In this document: positions 10,629 to 21,962 of the stretch, in pieces
Numbering within the stretch: position 1 is the first letter of the stretch
Layout: each line of letters opens with the position of its first letter
NCBI GenBank assembly: GCA_023653785.1
Contig: JAMKCH010005428.1
Location: 1-64,000, forward strand
DNA: 64,000 bases
Direction: 5' to 3'
Origin: Ophioderma brevispina
Taxonomy: Eukaryota; Echinodermata; Ophiuroidea; Amphilepidida; Ophiodermatidae
Position numbers and translations under genes: made by a program
Notes under the pieces: model-generated
Seen by the model: only the letters and a program-made list of their open reading frames with translations
The model's database searches: none
What the model was told of the DNA's origin: nothing

Positions 10629-12370
10629 TTAAAGTTGTTCGCCGGATGTTGAACCCAGTCCTCTAGGTAAGCTCCATCAGGGGGTGGTATACCTGTAACC
10701 CAGGTATGCTATGACGTTAAAGTCACCAGCGTAAATGGCAAGGGGCACCATAAGTGGTAGTTAGAGAGTCTGCTGACGCCGATGGTTAGTTGGATTGTAG
10801 ATATGGTGAGGGTCGTTGCCCAGTCTGCAGTGAGGGAGGATGCTTGCCATTTGTTTCCATTGGGCTCTGACGATACTAGCAAAGGTGTGGGCAATCACGT
10901 GGTAGGATCTTGGTGGTGGCTGGGTGTAGCCGCCAAATCTTCAGAAATGGAATGTCAGTTGCGTGTGTATCTTGGAGGAGAATCGGCAGGACTTATGGGC
11001 TGTGTGAGGTTGTTCGATGATATTGATGCTCCAATGATGTTCCGATTATCTTTGCCCTAGTGAGACCTTCCACGTTAGTTGGAGCACTGAGATTGCCATA
11101 TGGCTTGACATCCGGTGAGCCTGCCCTACAGGAGGGCACGGGTACCAGACTGGATTCAGGTTCGTGCTCTGACGGGCATATAAAATACAGTGGGATTAAA
11201 AAAAAAGACAACAGTGATGTTAATGAAAGACAATGAATATAAAAAAAGACAACAGATCTAAGCGTAGCCTCAGTTGATTACTATTCGCCATGCAAAGATC
11301 AGGTACCGGGGTTCACCACGAGGAGGTTGATAATCTGGAACACACATTGACCTCCAATGTACGAGTGTCATAAGAGGTCAAAGAGAGGCAGGCAATTTCT
11401 GCTCATTGTCCATGCGGTTTGTCTCCACTGACATGGCTGGGCATTCAACAAACGTAACAGTGATCATTTAAAAATGTCATTGAGGAAATTAGGATCACTT
11501 CACGTTCATTTGTTAAAACATCATTAACAAAATCATCTGATTTATCGTGCACTTTTTTTTTTAGGTGACCAGTAACCAATCGATGTACATTAAAGAAAAA
11601 GGATGTGTTACATACGTCAAAATGAGAACGCTTGGCTTATTGATCGCTCACTATAAGGTCTCTAAAAGCACGAGTGGATCTCTATTTTATCATTTGAAAG
11701 GCGTTTTTCAGCAGCAATGAAAGTTTTTTTGACATTGGTAGTTGAATTAGATACCGATTTACAGATAAAAACAAATGTGTCACTTTTCATATAAGTGTGA
11801 GTCAATAAAAACCCACAATCAGGAAGAGTTTTTCTCCAAGGTTTAAACATTATTTTGCTTAAATGTTGCTTTGGGTGTTTACATGGATAAACAGGCTATC
11901 AGAAGAATTTATTTGGTTGTCTTCGGACTTTGGGATTCAGATGTCAGTTTTTGCATAGAGACCTGTGTATTCTATGTTTTTTCCAGCTATTTCCACCTTT
12001 CAAATGGCTACCATTTAGCACAAAATGGCCGCCATTACCGTTAAAATGTTTAATAATTGGGTTAAATACCCAATGTCATCAAGTGCTGTAAAACTTTACC
12101 GACCGAAGCTAGAATTATATAAAACAACATAAAGGATATATTCTAGGTTCAAAAATGGCTGCCAGTTATTTCAAAATGGCCGTTATTACCTTCATAATTT
12201 TTAATAATGGGGGTTAAAAGGTCCCTATTGCACAAATTGCTATTTTTTAAACCAACCACATGAGCTAGAATACATCATAAAGCAACTTGAATGATATATT
12301 CTATGATTTTCATCTATTCTCTGTCAAAATGGCCACCATCCCATTAATAGTTAAATATTTAGGGTAAAAT
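10629..12370 (-). mobile_element. LINE-A 5' unit 2 (tandem, truncated)
   Basis: A second copy of the LINE-A leader and endonuclease start lies immediately upstream (on the minus strand) of unit 1. Minus-strand reading gives NVEGLTRAK near 11,095, then QDTHATD and the same downstream endonuclease words, ending at about 10,637 exactly where unit 1 begins. It therefore has no reverse transcriptase of its own. The two units differ by many one-base indels, and unit 1 has about 100 extra bases near 9,800-9,900. CAAAATGGCC-type words recur at about 12,020, 12,145-12,180 and 12,325. Confidence 0.85.
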
Positions 12371-12539
12371 GTTTAGTTTCTATGCCACTTGGTAAACATG
12401 GCAAAATAAGTTTAACATCACAATAAACAAAGGCTGACATGAACCATTAACATTAAACTTCTGATTTGAAAATTCTAAAAAAGAATCTTTCCATTTCTTT
12501 CCTCTTCTGTTGTTTAATGCTATAGCGGCCCAAGATCGA

Positions 12540-12985
12540 AAAGCAAGCAACTAAGCAGCAAATAAAGCAAATTGTGCATAAGATATTGAGGGAACCCCAA
12601 GAGCCAAGCAAATCCCCAACTAAAAGAACTTAAAATATAACAAACTAGAACAAATAGAAGCAAGTAGTCTACACGAACATTGTGCATCAATTACAATAGG
12701 TGCAAGCTAAAGGAGACAAGCCCAAAATTCCAGCACACACACAAGAAAGAACTTAGAAATATGAGCAATTCGGAGCAAAGAACTAGAAGCAAGCCATACA
12801 AGACCAATAACTAGCCAAATAAATCCAACTGCTAGCCCAAGCAAATCCAACTAGAAAGAACTTAGAAATAAGACCAAATAGACATAAATAGGTAGCAACA
12901 AGCTATCACTATGTATGCATCAATCCAACCCCCAAATGCCAAGTATCCTAACAACCAGAAAGAACCTAGAACTATTAGCAATGAT
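12540..12985. repeat. Degenerate tandem repeat, period about 105-123
   Basis: The word AAGAACTTA (or AAGAACCTA) recurs at 12,624, 12,747, 12,856 and 12,960, each followed by GAAATA-like sequence and preceded by CAAATCCAACTA-like words. Spacings of 123, 109 and 104 show an old tandem array with about four units. The strand is rich in A and C and non-coding. Confidence 0.65.
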
Positions 12986-13674
12986 GGAATTGAGATGATT
13001 GAGGAACCAGATGATTGAGGAACCACGACAGAAGGTGCCGATACCTTTTTGCTACTACTTCAATCATGCGTGTTTTCAATTCAAGGCGCTGCAGAGAGTA
13101 GTTGTAACACTCACCCGATACTGACGTGTTCTTGCTGATTATATCTTTGTATCCAAGCCTACCTTGGAATACATTTTTCTTCACTGGAACGGGAAAGAGA
13201 GGAGGAGATACCAACAAACCCATTGAGGGAAATCGATGAGCCAATCACGCTGTGCCACTTCTTGGTTTCCTCCTTAACCGCTCAGATATGAGTGGGAAAT
13301 TTGCTGGCAGGACCTAGGAAGTGTGTTTTAAGATATTCAAGACTTGTAACGATGATGAAATCCTTAATATTGCATTGGCCTAGCTTGGTCAGGGAAGAAC
13401 CTTCCCTTCTCATGAGATTATTTCTCATTTGCAGACAGAGGTCATCTGTTACTGTAACCAATGTGCACCACTAAGTTCCAGGAGCTATGAGGGTTTTTTT
13501 GTGCTCAATCGTCAATCTGAAGGAGAAAGTTCCTTCCCCCAACTGAAGATCACTTGTCCCCCATATTTATCGTGCCCACTACTTACACTGATATGGCATC
13601 ATCACCATTAGTCGAACCCGGGTCTTCTTCACCAATGAGTAATGGATGGAACACTCAACCGTGCCCACTTTTGT

Positions 13675-14140
13675 TCAAGGAAGAGTTCATTGGTAGACCA
13701 GCTCGGGCACCTTCGGACCGATTTTTTTCGGTTTTAAGATAAGCACTCCTGATATATCTCCCTCTGTGAAGGTGACGTATGGGAACATTCACTTTTGCAG
13801 TATCTCTTTGTCTGATTAGTGGTGGTCTGAGGTCGCTGGGCTTTGGACCGGACTTTGGCGGGTAAACCTGGTTTTGTGGAACTCCACCCTTCCACTTCCC
13901 TCAGAGCATAGTGCTGGAGTTGCTTATATCATCATCTGTCTGAATGCCTTTGACTTCTGCTGAGCCAGATAACATAGCTGCTCTGAGTGCAAGTTTTTGC
14001 TTCCTGCATCTGGTTGTAGGCCTTTATATTTCCTTTTTTGAATGCCCCAAGGAACCAGGCATTTGTTGCTATGTATTGCAGAAACTCTTCTGTCCTTCCT
14101 ACCGCGATTGGAAAGTAGTATGCAGACCATCCTCTGCTGA
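13675..14140 (-). repeat. Unclassified dispersed repeat, copy 1 (inverted)
   Basis: The reverse complement aligns with 39,838-40,292. Shared words include GAGGATGGTC, CAACAAATGCCTGG, TTGCACTCAGAGC, GGCTCAGCAGAAG and GAGGGAGATATATCAGGAGT. Minus-strand frames keep fragments such as TNAWFLGAFKKGNI, which suggests descent from a coding transposon ORF. I do not recognise the family. It is probably part of a larger element continuing to about 13.25 kb, but the partner is lost there. Confidence 0.75.
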
Positions 14141-14325
14141 CCACTAGAATCCCTTGTTTGTGCAAAAAACGTCTTTCTAGCATATGCATTGGATAGGTTT
14201 CCTCCATAGGGACCGTCCCCGCTCTATATGATCACTGTCTTTGTTTTGTAGAACAGATGGTGATATAATATTACCTCTTAGCTGTCCTCAGTCATTCTTG
14301 ACGAACCCTAGTTGTTTTGTGGTCA

Positions 14326-14759
14326 GTGGCGTAACCAGTGGGGGGCCGGGGGGCAAGCTGCACCCCCCCCCCCCCCGGCACTCAACAAATCGGGCACGTT
14401 GAGGCACCACCTTTCAGTACAACATGGCTACGTCCTTGAACAGGAGAAGAAAAATGGGTAAAGAGCACACTCCCGTGGACCAACTAGAAATCAAAGATTG
14501 ACATCAGAAGAAATGGAAAGAAGAGGAAAGAAGAGGAAAATAAGAGGAAAAGAGAACTGGAAGTTCCTAAGGTTGCCTCGGACGGTCATATCCCCCCCCC
14601 CACCTCCCACCCCCGTCCTTCAGAATTTGGAACCGACTTTCAAAGAATTTAATTGTGTCGGAGCCCGGCTATCGCAGCGACCCGGAAAAATTGGCGTCTG
14701 AAAACTCGGGAAACTTCTTGAGTCTTGCCCCTCCTGAGGCTCAGGTCTGGTTACGGCCC
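14326..14759. mobile_element. Possible short TIR element, GTGGCGTAACCAG ends
   Basis: The left end AGTGGCGTAACCAG followed by a G-run is mirrored by CTGGTTACGGCC at about 14,746-14,757, so the ends are roughly inverted. Similar GTGGCGTARCCAG-G-run starts are common in animal MITEs. The interior has C-runs at 14,363-14,378 and 14,592-14,600. There is no coding capacity. Ends and class are uncertain. Confidence 0.4.
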
Positions 14760-17150
14760 CTTTTTATGTTCCTCATCCATCAGGAATCTCCAGTCACTGT
14801 CCTTCTTCAGAATATTGGTTGGTTCTGCTGTCTTAAGGCATTGGTAGACTGGATTTCGATAGATTGTACCACCAGCTGTTGCGCAAGGCTATTTAGAGAT
14901 GGCGTTCAGATTCTCAGGTGTGATGTTTTTTTGGTTATTTGCCTCTACGACGTACGGTGCCGCTTTTCAGTGTTTGGTCACGGCCAGTTGTATCTTCTGC
15001 TTTGTAAAGAGTAGCTACAACAATTGAGGATGTGGAAACAGTGTAACAAGACAATTGATGGCATAACTTGGGCAGAGTCCAAGATTGGTCTTGCCCCACG
15101 GCTTCAGATTGGGGCAGGGATGGAGTTGATCATGATTGCATTGATATGGAAATATAGCAGCTCTGGCGTCCAGACATGCAAAGAGTCTTCCAGGAGGTTT
15201 CGCCCTGCATACAGACTCCAGTTCAAACCACTGCCCTTTTTCGCACGTCCGTAAAGGTAGACCAACATGCGGTGGTCCTCATCTACCATCCGTTATTTGT
15301 CCAGTGAGGCATTTCCTTTATTCTTGACTGACTTATGTCTTGATCAGCTTTTGGTTCTTTGTCCCTGCTCTCTCCGTCTGACCTCTAGCCATTTCATTCA
15401 AATGATATGCCGTTCTTTCTGTTCTAATTCTTGTATACCATTCCATCTTTTTACTTTCATCTTTGTTACTTTCCAGCAGTTTCTGTATATAAGTGTCTTG
15501 TCACTTCCATCTTAGATTTTTGAATGCTCCAGCACCACAGCTTAACAAACTCAGTAAAATGTGGATGCCAAAAGAATGTGGCTCTGGCTTGACCTGTCGG
15601 ACTCAACAAGTTGGCCCTCAACTGAAATATGGGCGCCTTCAATATGATGTCACCAATTTATTCAATATTTTGAACAAACAATGACAACTATGAGGCTATG
15701 GTTTTGACACATTTCAAATTTACCATTGATTCCGTCACTCATTTTTATTAAATCATTATCACATAGACCAAACACAAGTGAGATTAATTAGGACCAAGAG
15801 ATAAGATTCGTGTCAAAAGGAAGGAGCTGATTTCAATCCAGGCAGGTTTGATATAAATTTACCAATGTCTAAGGTTATGGCAGTTATGGCAATAGCTATC
15901 TAATACTTTTTGATCAATATAAATAGTGCTGGGTTTCTTTGATTTAGATAATGATTCATCTTAATTTTTTTCGATTTAAGGTAATTTGCATTTGTTGACA
16001 GGCTCAAGACTCAAAATACGCTACACTACAATGAATAACTTGATTCAAAGTAGTTAGTGTTGATGTTGTGAGCTAATATTAATGCATGTGAAAATATAAC
16101 TGATTTTATCACGATTGTTGCTGACTTCAAGCATCTACACAAAGACTTTGTAATCAACTAAACAATGGTACCCATAAGTAAAATATTCATGCCTATTGTT
16201 TATTAACAACTAGATGGGGAAATGGATGCACCTTTAACGTTTTTAACCCTTTTTTATCCCCCTGGCTTGAAAAGTTTTATCCCCCTGGCTTGCGAGGGTG
16301 CGAATGTCCGGATGTGTATGTATTGTATTATGTGTGTGTGTTCCAGTTTGGTTAGGTTTTTGGGTGAGGTGTTCGTTTTTTCGCGTCTCCTTCGAAGTTT
16401 AGTCATTTAACCCGACTTGGGGTTATGGTACAATAGGGGTTCCTTCCTGTTTATAGGTCAAATTCCCTGGAACCAAGGTCGGAAAGGTCGTCTGAGGTCA
16501 TGTTCCATACTGCCAATCTTGCCAGGGTGATGACGCAAGTACTTGCTGTTTTTTTACATATGTTATCAGTAATGGCTGTGCACAGATGTTGAGAAGGCCT
16601 AATTATACTGATGGTCCATCTTTGGATTTAAATTATGAGATGGAAAATTTATTACAAATACGATGCATGTATGAAAAAGCTATATGTCGTTCAAAGTCCT
16701 AACATTAACCCGTTTGAACCATTGCATAGAATATTCCGACATATTTGGCTTTACATCCAATGCAATTTTATTACAATACCTTGGTAATTGGCAGCCATTT
16801 TGGCAGCCATTTCTGATTTTATAACTTTTTTGGACTACCTAAATCTATACATAAAATTTTTCGTAATGAAAGCAATTCTTTCAACTCATTAAAATTCCCA
16901 TTTGGACTACTTTTACTCTAGTCCTATGTTATTTTTTTTTTTTTGTTTTTTTAAAATTTTAATAAAACATTGTTTTTGCTCAGCCACAGGGTTATTTTGG
17001 CGGCACACCTTGGATTTCCCACTTACCCCCTTCAGAAAAATGGCAACATGTTTTTTTTTCCTTTTTTTGTCCCCAAAAGAGACAAATCAACTTTAACTTA
17101 CTTTTTAAGCACAAAACTTGGAACGAACTGAACATAAGGGCTCTGGACTA
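14760..17150. other. Unassigned AT-rich interval
   Basis: No gene or recognised transposon. Minus-strand fragments around 15,104-15,289 (for example YLYGRAKKGSGLNWSLYAGR) look protein-like but match no family I know, and could belong to the unclassified element at 13.7 kb. An 18-bp direct repeat TTTTATCCCCCTGGCTTG lies at 16,252-16,269 and 16,275-16,292. A T-rich tract lies at 16,930-16,955. Confidence 0.4.
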
Positions 17151-17151
17151 A

Positions 17152-17800
17152 AAATGGGCCTCAACTTCGATGACTCCAATCACTTCGATGACTTTCACAT
17201 AGACTTATGTAACCAACTAACGAGGCCGCAGGTGGTTGCATGTCGGTAAACATTGCAGTATTGATGCAAATAATCGACAAGGACCATTTCCAAGTAAAAA
17301 GCTATTTGAATTGCATCTCAATTCAATCACTTCCTCTTAGGCATTACATGAAGTGAAAACTTACACTTTCCGATTTCTTACGGCGAGGAATTGATTTTGG
17401 TATACCACTCACTGATTTTATAGACACATCCACTTTTACATACCCGTGGGTCCCCAGGTAAAGACCCTCTTTACTCAATAAAATGCGATTCCGAGGTTTA
17501 TGTAAGCAACTGTGACAGAAGGCTCCCTTTCTAAAGGGGGTTTGACAGATTATTGAGTGCATTTGTGAAAATAAATAGCAACAATACCTGTTTTTCGAAT
17601 GAAATTAAAAATATTTTGTATCACGTTATTTTTAAAGACTTGAGCGTAATGGACGGAAAAATAATAGAAGAGGAGATGGATAAATGCAGAATAGTTTTTT
17701 TCGTTGATATGATCATCAACCAACTGTTTTCATCATGACATAAAGATATGTCAAATTTTGCATTAATACTTGATATTGTTTGTGACTGCAACGTCCATCT
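17152..17800 (+). repeat. Dispersed repeat module A, copy 1
   Basis: This module aligns over its length with 32,939-33,517 plus 34,070-34,140. The first 70 bases are identical (ATGGGCCTCAACTTCGATGA onward), and later landmarks include CCCGTGGGTCCCCAGGTAAAG and GACAGAAGGCTCCCTTTCTAAA. Copies differ by many single-base indels. No conserved reading frame survives the comparison. The module is uninterrupted here and split by an insertion in copy 2. Confidence 0.85.
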
Positions 17801-18879
17801 CTTTTAGTTCGACCCTTTATTCACTATGATAAGGTAGCTAATACAACGGCTCAGTTTTTCATAACCTTGGATGGGCATCTTTACCAGCAGCCTGACCATG
17901 TATGTTTCTGGGTATCATAAATCATACTTAAAAATCCGAGTTGTATTTGCTCAATACATGGTGAATAAGCTTTTTGAACTGTGGCCATGGGAATTGAGAA
18001 TTTATTACCTCATGTGCTTACATTCATGCTTCAAATGCAGAAAATGTAAGGAAGTCGTAATCTGCGCAGGGAGTTACATTTAGGTTGCACGACTTACGAA
18101 TGTCCATGTCCCGTGTCTACAATTTATTCTTCTTGATTCTTATATTATTGATTAACAAATAATTAGTTAATAAGCTAAAATATGATAATGTTATAGAATT
18201 CATAAGTAATGTAAAAGTTAATTTTATCTTGCCCGGATATTTTAACAACGAGAAAATCAAACTCATTCAATTTTTGTGCTATCTTTAACAAGATGGTCAC
18301 AGGCAGCAAGGCCATTCAATAGTATCTCAGCAATTACATTCATATCAATACACATGATGAGCAGCAAGGCAAACATCCTACCACGCCCCTAAAAGCCTAT
18401 TGTAATATCAAGCATGCAAAACAGATGTTTACATTAGAGTAGTATCGTATCAAAAGCAATTAGCATTTAAAAAAACCCACCAGAACAGTCGAGGTATTAA
18501 ATCAAAATAATTACCACATATAGAATATAGAAATATTTTAAAGCACAAATCCTTCACAAGCAATATTAGAATTAACACTTGGTAATTGATGATATCTGCA
18601 ATTTGCTAATTTCACACCAGAAAAGAGTGATTTACACAATTGGCATTTACTATTGAGCTACCTAAATTACACACCGAAACAGTGTACGAAATTAACACCG
18701 ATACAGAGGTGGAAGTGGTATAAATTGCATAATTTTACGCGAAAAGGAGGGATTAATTGTGAACGTGGTAAAAAGCGAGCAGAAAAAGGGAGTAAAGGGG
18801 GGGGACTCCAACAAGTTATCTAGAATGTAACTTGCTTAACCCCCCCCCCCCCCCCCGCGGCTGAAAGTCTTCACACTGA
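17801..18879. other. Unassigned interval with degenerate short repeats
   Basis: No gene recognised. Around 18,565-18,735 the word AATTACACC and variants (AATTAACACT, AATTTCACACC, AATTTACAC, AATTAACACCG) recur about every 35 bases. At 18,798-18,857 a G-run, CAAGTTA, TAACTTG and a C-run form a small hairpin (stem CAAGTTA/TAACTTG). Confidence 0.4.
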
Positions 18880-21780
18880 TGTAATGCACAGTGTGTAGAT
18901 TGCTGGCAAATCGCGGAGCGCATTTTCGAAATGCATGCGAAATAAAAGTTGCACCCATCCTCCTGAACAGGGAAGGGGGTGGGCTAGGGTGAGCAAATAA
19001 AAATATTTTGAAGACACGTCTAAATCCCTAATTAACTTAAGAGCCTGCCGCAGCCCCATCGTTCGTTCGTTCGGTCGTGCAAGTCCAAAATCACATGGAA
19101 ATCCGTCTTTAACCAGCTGATAGTTTCATCGTTCAGGTTGATCAGGCCTGAAAATCCTCCTCTTGGGGTACTTGTAGCCCTCCAGTCCATCTATGATGTT
19201 GCCATGGTTTGTTTCTCTCCACAATCGCAGTTTGGTGAAGGTTCTACTCCGATCTTGTGAAGGAAGTTCAAGGTCCGACCAACGCCAGTTCTTAGTCGTT
19301 GTGTTTGACCCATGCTTTCCTACTCAAGGTCACAGCCTGTTGGTCTTGCTAATGGGCTGTCTCACAACTGCTTTAGGTTTAAGTTAGAGGATGACCATTG
19401 CTCATACCATTGTCATTGATCCAGGATGATCGATAGGATCCTGGACTGCATTGTCATGGATTGGGTAGCAAAGTGAGTCCGTTGAATTCTCTGATCCTCA
19501 AATCAAAGGGTGTTGGTGGTGGGATTAGGCTACCAGGTTCGTCACATTTCTTGGCGAGCCTGATCGTTTGAATGTTCCTCCTAAGGTTTGCAGAGCTTAT
19601 GCCAACAAATTGGAAGGTAGTTCGTCAGCGTCGCCAAAAGGCAACCACTAACAAGTCTCATGCATCATTCAGACGACATCAAACTTGGTGAATGTATCGC
19701 GTGACTCCATAACTGGTGCCAGCGTATTCAGCGTGAGTAATGCCAAGGGCACAGTTGATGTAATGTAAGGTGTCAAGGATGCACCCCATCCAGTTCCTGC
19801 GAGCCTCTGAGGAGGTTGACACGAGACTGCGCTCTTGGCATCGACTGCCTTGGTGTGTTGATTGAAGTAAGGCTGCGGTCCACTGTGACGCCAAGGATAC
19901 TTCGGTGTTGGGTCGTGGACAGTTTTTCTCCATCTAGAGTGATTTTAAGTTTTTTTGCGCATGGATTTGCAAGGTGGAAAACAGAACTGACGGTCTTGGG
20001 TTTGGTGAGTTTCAAGTGCCATCGGTTGGAAGAATTGGCTTACAGTGATTAGGTCCTTCTGCAACACTGTTTCTAAGGACTCAAGCAATCAGCTATTCCC
20101 AGTGCCGTGTCGTCTGCGTAGGAGTACTGGGAACATCGCCCGTTGGCATATCTAAGACGTAGATGTTGAAGAGCTGGGTGCCAGGACAGACCCTTGTGGG
20201 ACACCAATCCGAAGTTTGCGCTTTCTACTGCGTTGGCCCCATTTGATGTCTCCAGACGAAAGATCGGTCTTGGATGAGAAGCATAGTGAACTTGACAAGC
20301 TTGACATCAGGGACGATTTTGAGTAGCTTGAGGTAGAGACCTCTCGGTGCCAGACTGTATCGCACGCAGCAGTTAGGTCCGTGAAGACTGCTCCAAACTT
20401 CCTGCTTTCTTCTGGAAGGCGTCTCGATTTCATTAACTAGTCTTGCTATCTGATCAGTTGTTTGATTTACCTCTTCGAAATCCAGCTTGGTGCGGGGTCA
20501 TTTGCCTCGACCGTATCATTGATCCTTCCGAGTAGCAAGTCGCTCAAGCAGCTTATAGATGATGTCAAGATGTCGCGAGATGGTCTGTACCTTCTTGGTG
20601 GGTCATTTGCTGTTTCTTTGGCTTTCAGGATGCACGGACCTTTGAAGTCTTCATCTGGAGGGATAGTGTGTTGACTTTCCCATGCAACGTAGAAAGGCAG
20701 AGTTGGAGCCATGCACAGCTCGGGTGCCATATCTTCAAGAATCTGTCTGGATGTTGTCATTGCCAGGATCTTTCCCATCCTTGAGAACTTTAATTGCTTC
20801 GTTGATCTCATCTTAGGTGATTGGTTGGGACATGGGGCTTTGACGGTGAGAGGTTGAGAAGCTTTTTAATCTCTGCATTAAACAGCACATATGGGCCCGC
20901 CCCTGTGGAGTGTTGGTCTTGCCACTTTCCTTTGTTGACAATACTGAAGCGATGGAGTTTTGCAGAGACAGGACACTGCTTAGCTGGACAGCTACGCCCG
21001 TGAGCTTGTTGATGTGTTCCAGGCCTTGCTGCTTGATGGTAAAGTTGATATGGATCTCTCCTCCTCCCCTCTGGTGCGTCTCTTTGGCCAAGCAGATCCA
21101 AGTAGCTGGTTTGCCCTTGTGTTTCTCCTCAGTATCTCAGTTTTGTTATTACAATACGCTTTGTATAACTCTTCGCATTCCTTGTCCCAACCGTGGGGTA
21201 GGGATTCCTTCTGCCTCTGGAATGAATGTTAGCTGCTTGATAGAGCATGGAGCAGAAGTCAGAATATGCATCGTTGAGATCGATGAAGCCGGGTTCTGGA
21301 GTTGGGAGTGGGAGAGTGGCGATCACGAGGGGGATCTTGCGAGAAAAGCCAGGGGGGAGCGGGTCAAGTGTCACTGCGTTACAGCGCAAGAAGACCGCCC
21401 CACCCCAGCCAGCTGCCGGTATGAAGCACCGCGCCCCACCCCACCCGAGGGCCCGCGGGCAGGCCCCGCCGCCGCAGCCCGCCCCCCCCGCGCTGGGTTC
21501 CCCCGCCCCCCCCTCGCCCGCCGACGCCGCCGCCCTCCCCCAGCGTGGATTACAGTTCGCTGGTTAGTTTGGTTGAACTTGGACCAGTTGGCTTTCCTGA
21601 AATTCGCACCTCTTGTCTGTAGAGGCGGTAGATTGTGAGCCCTTGATTCACTGGTGACCAGGATAGGGCAATCACCTGATCTAAGAAATCTAGGAGGATC
21701 CCCATCAAAGGGCCTAAGCCAATAACTGACCAAATAAACTTGTGGAATGGAAACAATGCCGATTTCGTTAACGTGCCTCC
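18880..21780 (-). pseudogene. Non-LTR retrotransposon ORF2, LINE-B
   Basis: Minus-strand reading through frameshifts gives a LINE protein of the same general type as LINE-A. The end of the endonuclease and its linker lie at 21,760-21,560 (GDCPILV, then NFRKANWSKFNQ). The RT starts at about 20,830 (DEINEAIKVLKDGK-PGNDNI). It continues with YRPIS-like and KLLERL-like residues, then FGAVFTDLTAA-DTVWHRG (about 20,370), IGVPQGSVLAP (about 20,190), and VSSVFHLAN...KLKITLDGEKL and LGVTVDRSLT (about 20,000-19,870). The tail keeps RTGVGR-LNFLHKIGVEPSP then CDCG (about 19,260-19,200), a zinc-binding-like end common in this group, and LINLNDETISWL (about 19,120). It is broken by a C-rich insertion at 21.4-21.55 kb and many indels. 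Clade not assigned. Confidence 0.88.
21395..21545. other. C-rich block interrupting LINE-B
   Basis: About 150 bases of very C-rich, T-poor sequence separate two parts of LINE-B that should be adjacent: the NFRKANW linker above and the DLNDAYSDFC-like segment below. The flanking DNA is ordinary. The block has no target duplication or recognisable ends. It could be an insertion, an expanded GC-rich repeat or an assembly artefact. Confidence 0.65.
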
Positions 21781-21894
21781 CCCCTACAGTAAATTCAAGC
21801 ACATACACGTGGCATATAACATCGACATAATTAGATATATTTGTCCCCGCATGTAATAGTATAGTGGTCCTGAATGGTTCTCGACGCATAAAAT

Positions 21895-21962
21895 GAGAAA
21901 TTAACTTTGGCGACCGGTACTCGAACCGCGGTTAGACATTTCCACTTCCATGTCTGTGAGTT
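21895..21962 (-). other. tRNA-like B-box segment
   Basis: On the minus strand, CGCGGTTCGAGTACCGG contains a near-consensus Pol III B box (GGTTCGA-CC with one extra base). About 30 bases upstream lies ACTCACAGACATGG, a poor A-box match. There is no cloverleaf that I can close, so this is not a tRNA gene. It may be a SINE head or a chance match. Confidence 0.25.

Noticed and set aside
21371..21889. 172-codon minus-strand ORF as a host gene
   Set aside because: It is part of LINE-B (NFRKANW linker) fused to the translation of the C-rich block.
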